A DNA stretch of 64,000 nt from Verrucomicrobiota bacterium (lineage in GTDB: Bacteria; Chlamydiota; Chlamydiia; Chlamydiales; Rhabdochlamydiaceae), in contig JAFEGW010000006.1 of the NCBI GenBank assembly GCA_018239715.1, positions 68,677-132,676 on the forward strand, read 5' to 3'. The notes below the pieces were generated by a model that was given only the letters and a program-made list of their open reading frames with translations, ran no database searches and was not told the origin of the DNA. The position numbers and the translations under genes are program-made. Below, in pieces: positions 25,510-34,346 of the stretch; within the stretch, counting starts at the first letter, position 1, and every line of letters starts with the position of its first letter.

Positions 25510-27120
25510 TTACTTTTTTCTCCAGAAGGCAGGGACAAGCAGCACCAGGATGCTCAAATATTCCAAGCGGCCTAGGACCATCCAAAGAATGCAGACTATT
25601 TTGGAAAAAGGGGAAAGAAAAGCAAACGAATTTGTCGAGCCGATGCCGCCCAGGCTAAGACCCGTATTGTTGATCATGCAGCTGATCGTCCCCAGCGATG
25701 TGACAATATCATGATCATCCCAGACGAGCAGATAAGTGCCTATGATCACCAAAAAGATCACAATGCAAAAGAAAATCAGCACAGTTGTCGCTGTTTTAGG
25801 ATTGATCTCTTTTTCTCCTACTTTAAGCACGCGGACAACTTCAGGCCGGAATAACGATTCAATTTTGTTTTTGATGAGCTTCAAGACAATAAAATAACGG
25901 ATGACTTTGATACCGCCCGTCGTAGAGCCTGACATTCCTCCAATAAACATTAAAATCACCATGAGAAACTGGCAGGCATAAGGCCACATGTCGTAGGAAA
26001 TGAGAGAAAAGCCGGTGGAGGTCTGGGCTGAAATGGCCATGAACGATCCCTGTGCTAAAGATTTAGTCCATGGGAGGGTGGAATGCCAGAGTGGAAATGA
26101 CATCAGCAGGCAACCCAAGGTTAAAATAACAAAATAGAGAAAAAATTCCGGCTCGTAAAAACGGTAAAACTTTCCTTTAAGGCCATGAAAATAAAGAGTG
26201 AAGTTAATACTGCCCGCGATCATAAAAATCGTGATAATCCAGGGGGTCGCCGCGCTGGCATAGGAGAGCAGGCCGTCGTTCGTCACAGTAAATCCGCCGG
26301 TGGAAATCGTTGAAAACGACAAAGTCACAGCATCGAAGAGCGGAATCGAGCTGTTGGTGAGTTTCATCAGCACGACTTGGAAAAGGGTCAGCCCTAAATA
26401 GATCTTCCATAAGAGGCTGGCGGTCTCTTTAATCCGAGGTGTAATCCCTTCCTTGGAAAGGCCGGCCATTTCACTCTCGTACAAAAATTTCCCGCCCATG
26501 GCTAGAGCCGGCAGGACGGCAATAAAGAGAACCACAATTCCCATGCCTCCCAGCCATTGCAGAAAGCTGCGCCAGAAAAGTAAAGGTTTACCCAGCGCCT
26601 CTAGGCCGACTTTAACCACTTCCCCGGTGCTCGGGTCTTTCAGAGGAGCGACAGTCCCATAGAAAGAATAGACAAGGGAATCATCCAGAGGATTAGGAAC
26701 GTGGGCGAGAACTTCTTTCCCCTCTTCATAAACTTTAGGGTAGATGATGGTGGCCCCTGTTGTCGTGAGGCCCGATACGGTCTCGAAATAGGCATCAATA
26801 GGGTTTTTGATCGTTTTAGTGATCAAAAAAGGGCAGGAACCTACGGCGGCTGTCAAAAACCATATCGACACCACCAGCAGAATGCTCTCTTTACGATAGA
26901 GTGTGCCCCTGGCTTTGCGACCTCCCCAACGGAAAATGGCGCTGCAGACTAAACAGATCGCGAGGGTCTCTAAGAAAGCGAATGTCGCAGATGTTGAAAA
27001 ATAGATTTTTTTCTCGATGAAAAATTCATAGGCTATTGCAACAGAAAGCGGGATTAATAAAATAGCGGCGAGATAGAGGAAATATCGGCTTAGGACTCGA
27101 CTAATTTCCGCATATGACAT
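25510..27120 (-). CDS. trkH: Potassium uptake protein, TrkH/KtrB family
   Basis: A 536-residue membrane channel subunit for K+ uptake. The four pore loops each have their selectivity glycine: GLTTTGATI, STISTGGFTV, SAQTSTGFSL and MINNTGLSLGG. Ten or more hydrophobic segments surround them. The loop region SLVYSFYGTVAPLKDPSTGE near 145-170 is an insertion between membrane segments. TrkA, the NAD-binding regulatory partner, is encoded upstream in the same run with the HIT gene between them (1-bp gap to HIT), so this is a complete Trk system. Confidence 0.94.
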   Translation of the reverse strand: MSYAEISRVLSRYFLYLAAILLIPLSVAIAYEFFIEKKIYFSTSATFAFLETLAICLVCSAIFRWGGRKARGTLYRKESILLVVSIWFLTAAVGSCPFLITKTIKNPIDAYFETVSGLTTTGATIIYPKVYEEGKEVLAHVPNPLDDSLVYSFYGTVAPLKDPSTGEVVKVGLEALGKPLLFWRSFLQWLGGMGIVVLFIAVLPALAMGGKFLYESEMAGLSKEGITPRIKETASLLWKIYLGLTLFQVVLMKLTNSSIPLFDAVTLSFSTISTGGFTVTNDGLLSYASAATPWIITIFMIAGSINFTLYFHGLKGKFYRFYEPEFFLYFVILTLGCLLMSFPLWHSTLPWTKSLAQGSFMAISAQTSTGFSLISYDMWPYACQFLMVILMFIGGMSGSTTGGIKVIRYFIVLKLIKNKIESLFRPEVVRVLKVGEKEINPKTATTVLIFFCIVIFLVIIGTYLLVWDDHDIVTSLGTISCMINNTGLSLGGIGSTNSFAFLSPFSKIVCILWMVLGRLEYLSILVLLVPAFWRKK

Positions 27121-27121
27121 T

Positions 27122-27634
27122 CTACATCGCCTTTTTCATTTTCTCGCAAACCTCGCGCATCTCGGAAGAGTCTATAGGTTTCTTGAGATTAGCAATATAC
27201 ATCTTCAGCAGGAATTTTAACGAGGAATCATCGCCTGTTTGCTTAGGAAAGTAGTGAAAATGCACATGGGGCACTGTTTGCCCTGCTTCCGCCCCATTTT
27301 TTTGCAAAAGAAGATAGGAAGTCGTCCCGAAAACTTTCGTAGCTGCCTGGTCGATTTTTTTAATAGCGCGGCTGAGATAAGCGCTTTCATGATCGGTGAT
27401 CTCTTCGAAACGCTCCGCGTGCCTCTTTGGAATGATCAAGCAGTGGCCTGGCATCACGGGTTTATGGGTATAAAGGGCAATGACGGTGTCATCCTCGTAG
27501 ATTTTCTGAGCCGTTAGCACTTTGGGATCGCAAAAAGCACAATAGTCTTTGGACAGTTTAGGGGAGGGTGTTAAAAAGTAGACACCTACTCCCAAGATTA
27601 GAAAGCCTAAAAAAACAAACAGGGTTTTTTTCAT
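27122..27634 (-). CDS. HIT-family nucleotide-binding protein with N-terminal membrane anchor
   Basis: A 170-residue histidine-triad hydrolase. The triad is VPHVHFHYFP near residues 131-140. CAFCDPKV at 35-42 is the Cys-containing segment seen in HIT proteins of the HinT type, and MPGHCLIIPKRH follows. Unlike most HIT proteins it begins with a hydrophobic stretch (LFVFLGFLILGVGVYFL), suggesting the domain is membrane-tethered and, if this is a signal anchor, outside the cytoplasm. Substrates of the family are nucleoside phosphoramidates and related compounds. It is cotranscribed between trkA (12-bp gap) and trkH (1-bp gap), which is not a known standard arrangement. Confidence 0.87.
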   Translation of the reverse strand: MKKTLFVFLGFLILGVGVYFLTPSPKLSKDYCAFCDPKVLTAQKIYEDDTVIALYTHKPVMPGHCLIIPKRHAERFEEITDHESAYLSRAIKKIDQAATKVFGTTSYLLLQKNGAEAGQTVPHVHFHYFPKQTGDDSSLKFLLKMYIANLKKPIDSSEMREVCEKMKKAM

Positions 27635-27646
27635 GAAAATCCTTGC

Positions 27647-28999
27647 TTAAAAGATTTTTTCTACTTCGGGAATCGCTTCAGGACTGCAAAGAACGATGGC
27701 TGTATCGCCAGGCGTTAGAACGCTGCTGCCTTTAGGAACGGTGACACCGCTCCGGTTTTCAATCATCGCAATCAAAAAGTCCTGAGGAAGCGTCGCGCTG
27801 AGATCGGATAGAGGAGAGCCGACGATGCCAGAATCAGGAGAAATTTTGACTTCCATGATTTTCGCGCGGTTTTCATACAGAGAAGCTACCGATACAATGG
27901 AGGTCCCCTGTAAGATAGAACGGATGCGCCGTGCGATGCTTTCTCGTTCGGATAGAGTATGAGAGATGCCCAGCTGTTGAAGAAGAGGAGCAAAGCCTTC
28001 TTCGGAGACTAATGCTAGCACTTGGTCGCAGCCTGCTTGCCTTGCTAAGGCGGCAGCAAGGATGTTGGTCTCTTGGGATTGCGTGCAAGCGACAAAAAGA
28101 TCGGCTTTTTCAACCCTTTCTTCCTTTAAAAAAGCAAAATCCGTTCCATCATGGTTAAAAATGGTGACAAAGGGGAAAAGCTGGGCAATTCGTTGACATT
28201 TGGTTTCATCTTGCTCGATGATTTTCACGTCGATTTTCTGCTCTTCAAGAAGGCGGCATAGATGGATGACAACGCCCGAGCCGCCGACTAAAACAACCGA
28301 TTTGATGGTTTTTTTAGGCATCCCAAAGATATTTCCCAGCTGCTCCATGGCCTGCGTCTCGCCAATCAAAGTTGCCTCATCACCGGGGATCAGGTGGTCG
28401 TGGCCTTTGGGGAAGATAAATGTTTCTTTTCCGCCGCTGATTTTCCTCCGGATGAGGCCGATTAAGAGATTATTGCTCAGCTCCACTTTAGAGAGGGGAA
28501 TCCCGCTGTATTGAAAATTAGGGGGGATGACCATGGTTCGCATTTGCACGGCCCCATGCGCAAAGGTTTCTACGGCTAAATGGCCAGGATTGACGATATG
28601 TTTAAAAAGATCGTGTGCGACGATGACCTCGGTTCCTAAAAGATGATCGACAAAGAATAAACGTCCGAATTCTAGCCGGCTATGGTCTAGAAAAGAGTTT
28701 TGCCGGATCCTTGCAACCGTCTTCGAATATCCCAAATTTTTCGCCATCGTGCAGGCCACGAGATTAGTCTCATCATCACTGCTCATGGCAATGAAAAGCT
28801 CGGGCGAGAGCTCGGTCAGGTCCTCCAGAAGCCTCCAGTCGGTCCCCGATCCCAGCCTCGTCGCAACATCGGCCGAACGGCCGATTTTCTCCAGAGCTTT
28901 CGGATCGCGGTCGATGACGATAACGCTATGTCCTTCTTCAGCGAGTTTTGCTGCTAGATAAGACCCAATGGTCCCGGCCCCTAAAATAACTATATTCAT
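27647..28999 (-). CDS. trkA: Trk potassium uptake regulatory subunit TrkA
   Basis: A 450-residue cytoplasmic protein with two RCK modules. Each has a Rossmann NAD-binding start: NIVILGAGTIGSYLAAKL at residue 2 with acidic VIDRDP, and VVLVGGSGVVIHLCRLL near 232 with IIEQDETKC. TrkA_C-type ligand domains follow each (GIPLSKVELSNN; GSPLSDLSATLP). It gates TrkH in response to nucleotides. First gene of the run trkA-HIT-trkH-AlkB-PrmA on the minus strand. GGAT is a weak ribosome-binding site before ATG 28999. Confidence 0.95.
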   Translation of the reverse strand: MNIVILGAGTIGSYLAAKLAEEGHSVIVIDRDPKALEKIGRSADVATRLGSGTDWRLLEDLTELSPELFIAMSSDDETNLVACTMAKNLGYSKTVARIRQNSFLDHSRLEFGRLFFVDHLLGTEVIVAHDLFKHIVNPGHLAVETFAHGAVQMRTMVIPPNFQYSGIPLSKVELSNNLLIGLIRRKISGGKETFIFPKGHDHLIPGDEATLIGETQAMEQLGNIFGMPKKTIKSVVLVGGSGVVIHLCRLLEEQKIDVKIIEQDETKCQRIAQLFPFVTIFNHDGTDFAFLKEERVEKADLFVACTQSQETNILAAALARQAGCDQVLALVSEEGFAPLLQQLGISHTLSERESIARRIRSILQGTSIVSVASLYENRAKIMEVKISPDSGIVGSPLSDLSATLPQDFLIAMIENRSGVTVPKGSSVLTPGDTAIVLCSPEAIPEVEKIF

Positions 29000-29060
29000 A
29001 GGCTATCCAGCATATCTGGTCTGAATCAGAAAGTAAAGCTTGCTCAAAATCGGGGACTTC

Positions 29061-29088
29061 TTGAGAATATTTGCAGGTTATCTATAGA
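29061..29088 (+). promoter_or_regulatory. Promoter of the tRNA-Arg gene
   Basis: TTGAGA at 29061-29066, a 16-bp spacer, and TATAGA at 29083-29088; the expected start is about 15 bases before the tRNA 5' end. The -10 lies within a perfect 12-bp palindrome TATCTATAGATA (29079-29090). Confidence 0.5.
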
Positions 29089-29110
29089 TAAAATATTCTT
29101 TTAGTCTATT

Positions 29111-29184
29111 GCACCGGTAGCTCAGTTGGATAGAGTACATGGCTACGAACCATGGGGTCAGAGGTTCAAATCCTCTCCGGTGCG
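29111..29184 (+). tRNA. tRNA-Arg (anticodon ACG)
   Basis: A complete cloverleaf of 74 bases. Acceptor GCACCGG pairs with CCGGTGC, the D arm is GCTCAGTTGGATAGAGT, the anticodon stem CATGG/CCATG holds the loop CTACGAA with anticodon ACG (expected to be edited to inosine), and the T arm is GAGGTTCAAATCCTC. The discriminator base is G, and CCA is not encoded. The next gene begins 18 bases after the 3' end. Confidence 0.97.
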
Positions 29185-29202
29185 AATTTTCAACGTGAAG
29201 CC

Positions 29203-29847
29203 ATGGTTATCATTAAAGTTTTTACGGCGGGGCCTGCAGAGACTAATGCCATTCTCATGGGTTGTCAAGTGACGCGGCAGGCGGCGATTATCGATGTTCC
29301 CTCCGGCAGTATCCCGCTGATCTTAAAAGCCCTGGAAAACGATGCCCTTGTTCCCCAAATGATCCTTCTCACGCATTCCCATTGGGACCACCTAGCCGAT
29401 GCCGCTGAGCTCAAAAGAATTCTTGGTATCCCTGTCTATGTCCATCGGGAAGATGCCGGCAATTTGGAAAAGCCCGGATCCGATCGTTTGCCCCTTTTTT
29501 TCCCTATTGAGGGGGTCAAGGCCGATCATTTTTTAACCGATGGGCAGGTTATTCCTCTCGGAGAGCTGAAGATAGAGGTGATCCATACACCGGGCCATAC
29601 TCCGGGGGGCGTCTGTTTTTGGCTTAAGAAAGAAAAAATATTAATTTCGGGAGATACCCTTTTTAAGGGAACGATTGGGAATCTGAGTTTTCCCACTGCG
29701 CGTCCTGCCCTTATGTGGGAGTCTTTAAAGAAGCTGGCTGAGCTTCCGCCGGAAACTAGGGTTATCCCCGGGCATGGTCCTGAGACGACGATTCAGGCGG
29801 AGAGCTGGATTGCACAGGCGAAGGAAATCTTTGATCATGAATTCTAA
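29203..29847 (+). CDS. Metallo-beta-lactamase fold hydrolase (glyoxalase II-like)
   Basis: A 214-residue protein with the binuclear zinc site of the glyoxalase II group: THSHWDHLADA (HxHxDH), HTPGHTPGG, ISGDTLF, and VIPGHGPET. It begins MVIIKVFTAGPAETNAIL, the usual N-terminal strand for this family. The frame stays open through the tRNA, but ATG 29203 is preferred because earlier starts would lie in the tRNA. It has no promoter of its own that I can see, so it is probably expressed by read-through from the tRNA-Arg promoter. Likely substrate: S-lactoylglutathione or another thioester or persulfide; not determinable. Confidence 0.88.
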   Translation: MVIIKVFTAGPAETNAILMGCQVTRQAAIIDVPSGSIPLILKALENDALVPQMILLTHSHWDHLADAAELKRILGIPVYVHREDAGNLEKPGSDRLPLFFPIEGVKADHFLTDGQVIPLGELKIEVIHTPGHTPGGVCFWLKKEKILISGDTLFKGTIGNLSFPTARPALMWESLKKLAELPPETRVIPGHGPETTIQAESWIAQAKEIFDHEF

Positions 29848-29862
29848 ACAGTGAGGTTGACG

Positions 29863-30453
29863 ATGAATAGTTTATTAATTGGCAAGAGTGCTCCTGGATT
29901 TAAAACGAAAGCTGTAGTCGGCGGAAAGATCGTTGCTGATTTTTCCCTCAGCAACTTTTTAGGTCAATACGTTGTTTTCTTTTTTTATCCCTTAGATTTT
30001 ACATTTGTCTGCCCGACGGAATTACATGCCTTCCAGCAAGAGCTCGATGCTTTTGAAAAACGCAGCGCACAAGTCGTCGGATGTTCTGTCGATAGCGCCA
30101 ATAGCCATCTGGCGTGGCTGAGCATTCCTAAAAGTAAAGGAGGGATCCAAGGCGTGACTTATCCTTTAGTTTCAGATCTTACGAAGTCGATCTCCCTGGA
30201 TTATCATGTCCTCAAAGAAGATGAAGGGATTGCCTATCGGGGTCTTTTCATTATAGACAAAGAAGGCATCGTACGGCATCAGCTTGTCAATGATCTGCCG
30301 CTCGGGCGCTCTGTAGACGAGGCGCTCCGGATTTTGGATGCATTAGCCTACTACGAAAGCAATGGTGAAGTTTGTCCTGCGAACTGGAAAAATGGCGCAA
30401 AAACAATGAAGCCGACCCAGGAAGGCCTTGAGACCTATTTCGCTGTCAAATAG
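29863..30453 (+). CDS. ahpC: 2-Cys peroxiredoxin (AhpC/Prx1 type)
   Basis: A 196-residue thioredoxin-fold peroxidase reducing hydrogen peroxide and organic hydroperoxides. The peroxidatic Cys is in FTFVCPTELHAF, the resolving Cys in NGEVCPANWKNG, and SVDSANSHLAWL and DHVLKEDEGIAYRGLFIID-like text (YHVLKEDEGIAYRGLF) are typical for the class. ATG 29863 is chosen over an upstream in-frame codon because GAGG lies seven bases before it. It lies 15 bp after the hydrolase gene and overlaps the next, convergent gene by 19 bp. No AhpF-like reductase is nearby; thioredoxin is the presumed electron donor. Confidence 0.95.
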   Translation: MNSLLIGKSAPGFKTKAVVGGKIVADFSLSNFLGQYVVFFFYPLDFTFVCPTELHAFQQELDAFEKRSAQVVGCSVDSANSHLAWLSIPKSKGGIQGVTYPLVSDLTKSISLDYHVLKEDEGIAYRGLFIIDKEGIVRHQLVNDLPLGRSVDEALRILDALAYYESNGEVCPANWKNGAKTMKPTQEGLETYFAVK

Positions 30454-30830
30454 TCGTATAGATCTCTTTCATTGACGAGCAGAATACTGTGATGGAGATG
30501 GCAGATGGGGATTGCTGCTTGGATGATTTCTTCATCGCCGACCCCCGGCATGCCAATCGCGGTCAAGGGAGATTGAAAAGGTTTTTGTTTTAAAATACGG
30601 AGCCCTTGAATGTAATCTTCCGTGCTGAAGCCTTCGTCTGCGACGCGGAAATAGATCAAATCTTGTCCATACAAGAGAGCTTGGACCGCATACCGGATCC
30701 CTTCAGTGCTTTCAGGAGGATTGCCCAAAAAGTCGAGAACCTGCTCCACCGAGGCCAAGTGGATCGGTGTGCAGAGCTCTCCACGCTCGGCAGCTCCAAA
30801 TAAGAAAATAGTCGTCCTTGACTTCGCCAT
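30435..30830 (-). CDS. Conserved chlamydial hypothetical protein
   Basis: A 131-residue soluble protein without signal peptide or membrane segment (MAKSRTTIFLFGAAERGE...). It resembles the small hypothetical that sits next to ahpC in Chlamydia (CT602 as I recall; not checked). The central part VQALLYGQDLIYFRVADEGF and PLTAIGMPGVGDEEIIQAA look like an ordered alpha/beta domain. It is convergent with ahpC and overlaps its end by 19 bp. No function known. Confidence 0.75.
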   Translation of the reverse strand: MAKSRTTIFLFGAAERGELCTPIHLASVEQVLDFLGNPPESTEGIRYAVQALLYGQDLIYFRVADEGFSTEDYIQGLRILKQKPFQSPLTAIGMPGVGDEEIIQAAIPICHLHHSILLVNERDLYDYLTAK

Positions 30831-30916
30831 TCCTCTTCATAGACATATATAAAAATTATTTTAAAGTTTATTTTCAAAGGCTTGTTCGTTTATGAATAAG
30901 ATATAGGAGTATCTCT

Positions 30917-32443
30917 ATGGCTGCTTGTTGCATGAAAAAGATCGTCAGTGTGCTACTTTCTTGGGTTTGTTCTGTTTATGCTGTCGAACTTCCCTCGGAA
31001 GAGAACCTTTCCGTTACTTGTTTAGATAACGGAGTGCAACTCTGGCTTAAGCAACATGCGCTTGGGAGCGGGAAGATCTCTTGCCGCATTGTGGCTAAAA
31101 ACCCCCTGGAGGACGCCCCCACTATCTTTTACTTGGAAGATTGCCCTGTCGAGTCCTTTGAAGATGAGCTGCCGGCTTTAATAGAATATTGCCGTGAAAA
31201 AGTTCCCAACGAAGCCCAATACAGGATAGCAGTTGTCGCTGTGGGTGATTTTGAAAAAGAACAATTAAGGGAATTCCTATCTGCAGCTTCTGAGGTTTTT
31301 TCCTCGCGAGAATTAATACCTCCTGCGAAGCAGATCGCACTGAACACATCAGCCTCGAATGCGATTTCCATATCTTTGGCCTATCCCGCTTCTTTTCAGG
31401 CATTGAAAACGGAGCAAGACTTGAAAAAACTATGGATCTTATACCTGCTTCAGTCCATCGCGGAGGAAAAATTCCGCAATGCGATCAAAGAAGTCGGTGG
31501 CCAGTGGCTCCCGCCTGCGCCAGCTAAATATTTGCTCCCTTATTCGCATAGCTTTGCCCGAGGGAAGCAGCAAGGGAATCAGCAGCCCGACAGTATGCTT
31601 ATAGCTTTTCTTTCCGCCATCCGGGAATTGAAAACCAACGGTTTTACTCCGCAAGAGTTGGCCGATGCTAAGGCAAGGCTTCAAAAAAATCTGTTAAGCT
31701 TTTATCAGCAGGATCCTACCAGCCAGACGATGGCTAATTATTACGCCTCCCATTTTTCTTTCGGAACCCGATGCCCCAGTTATCCTATTTTTATGACGAT
31801 GTCTTTTCAGATCATTTCGCAGATCGAAAGAAAGGATCTGGCAGAATTTCTTGGCAGCTGTTTCAAAGATGGTGCGCGACAAATAGTTATGACTGTTCCT
31901 TCCGGTGCAAATATTTCAGAAGCTTCTATCCAAAAGACATTAGACGAGTCTAGAACAGACGATCTCGTTGTTAAATGGGAGGAAAACTCTGAAGCAAAGA
32001 CGCAGTATGCACAACTTCCGTTATCGGAAACAGAAGCGCAGATCATCTACAAAATCATTGATATTGTGGGTACTCATGAAGGGCTTACAGGACTCACCAA
32101 ACTGGGCTTAAAAGCAGGCGAGCTGGAGGATTTGGGCAATAAAGTTCAACATGTTCATCCTTTCAAGTTTTTGGAAGTCGTTTTTACCAATCCCCACCTC
32201 AGAAAATGCATGGTCAGCGTGGTAGATAGCTATTTTAAGCGGGGCGGTTTTCTTAACGGCAGCGGTAAAACCGCTGGATTTATTGAAAAGTGTGAAAGAG
32301 AAAATGCCCGTAACAACCTTCAGCCGCATATTTTAGGTTTTTGCCAGGCTGTGAAAGCTCATCCCGATCAAGTGCGCACGCTCGTGGCCAACAAAGAATG
32401 GGAAAAGTTAATTCGCTACTTGACCAAATTAGAGAATAATTGA
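30917..32443 (+). CDS. Secreted protein with inactive M16 (insulinase)-like domains
   Basis: A 508-residue protein with an N-terminal signal peptide (ACCMKKIVSVLLSWVCSVYA). LSVTCLDNGVQLWLKQHALG near 31-50 resembles the start of M16 peptidases, and residues 220-310 (FLSAIRELKTNGFTPQELAD, then LSFYQQDPTSQTMANYYASH, then a SFG start and an RKDLAEFLGSCF stretch) resemble an M16 middle domain. No HxxEH zinc motif is visible, so this is probably a non-catalytic relative. The last 140 residues have no recognised domain. AGGAG sits in the loop of a small stem (AGATA/TATCT) seven bases before ATG. The 473-bp-equivalent of a full M16 repeat is missing at the N-terminus, so domain loss is likely. Role unknown. 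Confidence 0.65.
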   Translation: MAACCMKKIVSVLLSWVCSVYAVELPSEENLSVTCLDNGVQLWLKQHALGSGKISCRIVAKNPLEDAPTIFYLEDCPVESFEDELPALIEYCREKVPNEAQYRIAVVAVGDFEKEQLREFLSAASEVFSSRELIPPAKQIALNTSASNAISISLAYPASFQALKTEQDLKKLWILYLLQSIAEEKFRNAIKEVGGQWLPPAPAKYLLPYSHSFARGKQQGNQQPDSMLIAFLSAIRELKTNGFTPQELADAKARLQKNLLSFYQQDPTSQTMANYYASHFSFGTRCPSYPIFMTMSFQIISQIERKDLAEFLGSCFKDGARQIVMTVPSGANISEASIQKTLDESRTDDLVVKWEENSEAKTQYAQLPLSETEAQIIYKIIDIVGTHEGLTGLTKLGLKAGELEDLGNKVQHVHPFKFLEVVFTNPHLRKCMVSVVDSYFKRGGFLNGSGKTAGFIEKCERENARNNLQPHILGFCQAVKAHPDQVRTLVANKEWEKLIRYLTKLENN

Positions 32444-32448
32444 CGTAA

Positions 32449-32478
32449 ATATTCTTTCCTTCTAAGAGGAAAGAATAT
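32449..32478 (+). promoter_or_regulatory. Hairpin sequestering the ribosome-binding site of the sulfatase-fold gene
   Basis: ATATTCTTTCCT (32449-32460) and AGGAAAGAATAT (32467-32478) form a perfect 12-bp stem with a six-base loop. The stem contains only three G-C pairs. The ribosome-binding site (AAGAGGA, 32464-32470) straddles the loop and 3' arm, and the ATG follows two bases after the stem. It is five bases after the stop of the preceding gene. There is no T-run after it, so it looks less like a terminator than a translational switch. Confidence 0.6.
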
Positions 32479-32480
32479 AT

Positions 32481-34346
32481 ATGAAAGAACGTCAGTCCGT
32501 TAATTATATTTATTTTGGTCTCTTTTTTTTGTTTCTTTCTTTTTTACATATTTATCATGTTTTCCTCATTGATCAAGGCTCTTGGCTTCATCGCTTTTTT
32601 TATACGATTTACGCTTTAGGGCAATGCGCTTTAGAGGTGGGGATCCTAGTGGTGATCGGACATTTCCTGGCCGATCGGCTGCATAAAGCCTTCCATATGG
32701 TCTTCCTGGTCTTGACCTTTCTATTATTCTTAGTTCATCTGCTCGACTTCCCTCTAGTGCGGATCATGGGGATGTCGGTCTGGTTCGCCGTCGATTTCAT
32801 ACGTGCGGAGAGTTTAGAAAATTTCATAGAGCTTCTTTATGCCACTCATATTTCCATGACGACATGGGCGCTCGCCGGTTTGGCATTTGTTTTAATCCCT
32901 TTATTGGGAATCATGATGATCCAATTCACTCAGAAATTAGCCGAGAAAAGGCCCGTCCATTTTTCCTATTCTGTTGTGGGGATGAGTCTCTTCTCTACAG
33001 CGGTCTTCCTATCGCTATTTGATTATAATATCGGCAAAATTGCCGCTCCTGCGGAAAATCGGCATTTTGCCCACGCTTTGCCCTGGAAGTCGACCTTTTT
33101 TTCCGGTTCTCATCCTGAGATTAAAATGGGAAAGCTTCGCCCCGCTGCTGCGGAAAAGGAATACGCTTCTCAGTTAAACAGTCTATCCATCTCAGCGGGC
33201 AAAAAGCCCAATATATTTCTCTTCATTGCTGAAAGCCTCCGAGAAGATTTTATGACAAGAGACGTGGCTCCGTCGCTGACACGGTTCAAGGAAAACAATA
33301 TTGCTTTCCGCCATTCCATCTCAGGCGCCAATGCAACGGGTTTGTCGTGGTTTTCTATTTTTCACAGCGTCTATCCGTTTTATTACGAAGCGCGGCAGCC
33401 TAAACAATGGAGTTTGGGAAGCCTCCCGCTGCAAATTTTAAAAAAAGCCGGCTATCAGATTCATGTCTATTCCTCTTCAGGATTAAACTTTTATCAAATG
33501 GATGAGCGGCTTTTTGGAAAAGATAAGCATCTGGCCGATACCTTCCATGCCTTCGGAGAAGGCGAAGAAAGAGAAGCCCATGAGAATGATACGGAATGCA
33601 TGTCCTCCATGATGGAAGCCCTGACAAAATCTCCTGAAGGACAAGTATTCATCGTCTTTCTCGAATCGACCCATTTTGGCTATAGCTGGCCGCAGCAGTC
33701 AACCCTATATCCCGCCCCTGAAAATGTCGATTATTTTAATCTGATGTGTTCGCATGATCAGTTGGAAGGAGTCAAAAATCGGTATCGGAATGCCATCCAT
33801 TTCATTGATGGGCTCTTTGGCCGTTTTGTCGAAAAATTGAAGAACGTTCCTGGAGGACAAGAGGCTGTGGTGGTATTTACTGGAGACCATGGCGAAGAAT
33901 TCTTTGAGCAGGGAAGAGTTTTCCATGCCTCGAATCTCAATACGGTGCAAACACATGTGCCGCTTTACTACCGGTTAGGGACCTCATCGCTCCCATCTCA
34001 TGAGCTTTGCTCCCATCTCGATATTTTCCCGACCATTTTGCACCATGTTTTAGGGAGTGACCGTTTTAACTCTTGGTTTAATGGCAGCTCCTTGCTTGAG
34101 CCTCAAAAAAGAGATTTTACTCTCTCAGCGCGATACAACGGCCCTCGCGCTCCTTTTGAATTCTTAATTCATAATGGAAGTCGCCAAATGGTCGCCCGTT
34201 TTGAAAATACTTCGAATATTTTTAATTCAAAGTCGCTGCGCATTATCTCTATCTTAGATGAGCAGGATAGACGTTTAAATCTCGATCCAGAACAGATCGA
34301 GCGCGATTTCAAAGCACCCTTAGAGACTCTTTTTAAGACTAAATAA
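32481..34346 (+). CDS. Sulfatase-fold inner-membrane protein (YejM/PbgA or LtaS-like)
   Basis: A 621-residue protein with about five transmembrane segments in the first 190 residues and a large alkaline-phosphatase-superfamily domain after. KPNIFLFIAESLRED (metal-ligand Glu near 250), ISGANATGLSWFSIFHSVYP (the candidate nucleophile Thr/Ser region), VFTGDHGEEFFEQG and HASNLNTVQTHVPLYYR are typical of the group. SHDQLEGVKNRYRNAIHFID resembles the YejM/PbgA subgroup, which controls lipopolysaccharide or cardiolipin transport; phosphoethanolamine and glycerophosphate transferases (EptA, LtaS) share the fold. Which activity applies here cannot be told. It follows the M16-like gene by 37 bp and its start lies just downstream of a hairpin that covers the ribosome-binding site. 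Confidence 0.8.
   Translation: MKERQSVNYIYFGLFFLFLSFLHIYHVFLIDQGSWLHRFFYTIYALGQCALEVGILVVIGHFLADRLHKAFHMVFLVLTFLLFLVHLLDFPLVRIMGMSVWFAVDFIRAESLENFIELLYATHISMTTWALAGLAFVLIPLLGIMMIQFTQKLAEKRPVHFSYSVVGMSLFSTAVFLSLFDYNIGKIAAPAENRHFAHALPWKSTFFSGSHPEIKMGKLRPAAAEKEYASQLNSLSISAGKKPNIFLFIAESLREDFMTRDVAPSLTRFKENNIAFRHSISGANATGLSWFSIFHSVYPFYYEARQPKQWSLGSLPLQILKKAGYQIHVYSSSGLNFYQMDERLFGKDKHLADTFHAFGEGEEREAHENDTECMSSMMEALTKSPEGQVFIVFLESTHFGYSWPQQSTLYPAPENVDYFNLMCSHDQLEGVKNRYRNAIHFIDGLFGRFVEKLKNVPGGQEAVVVFTGDHGEEFFEQGRVFHASNLNTVQTHVPLYYRLGTSSLPSHELCSHLDIFPTILHHVLGSDRFNSWFNGSSLLEPQKRDFTLSARYNGPRAPFEFLIHNGSRQMVARFENTSNIFNSKSLRIISILDEQDRRLNLDPEQIERDFKAPLETLFKTK

Noticed and set aside
29152-29202. Upstream start of the metallo-hydrolase inside the tRNA gene
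   Set aside because: The first 17 codons are tRNA sequence; the family N-terminus begins at 29203.
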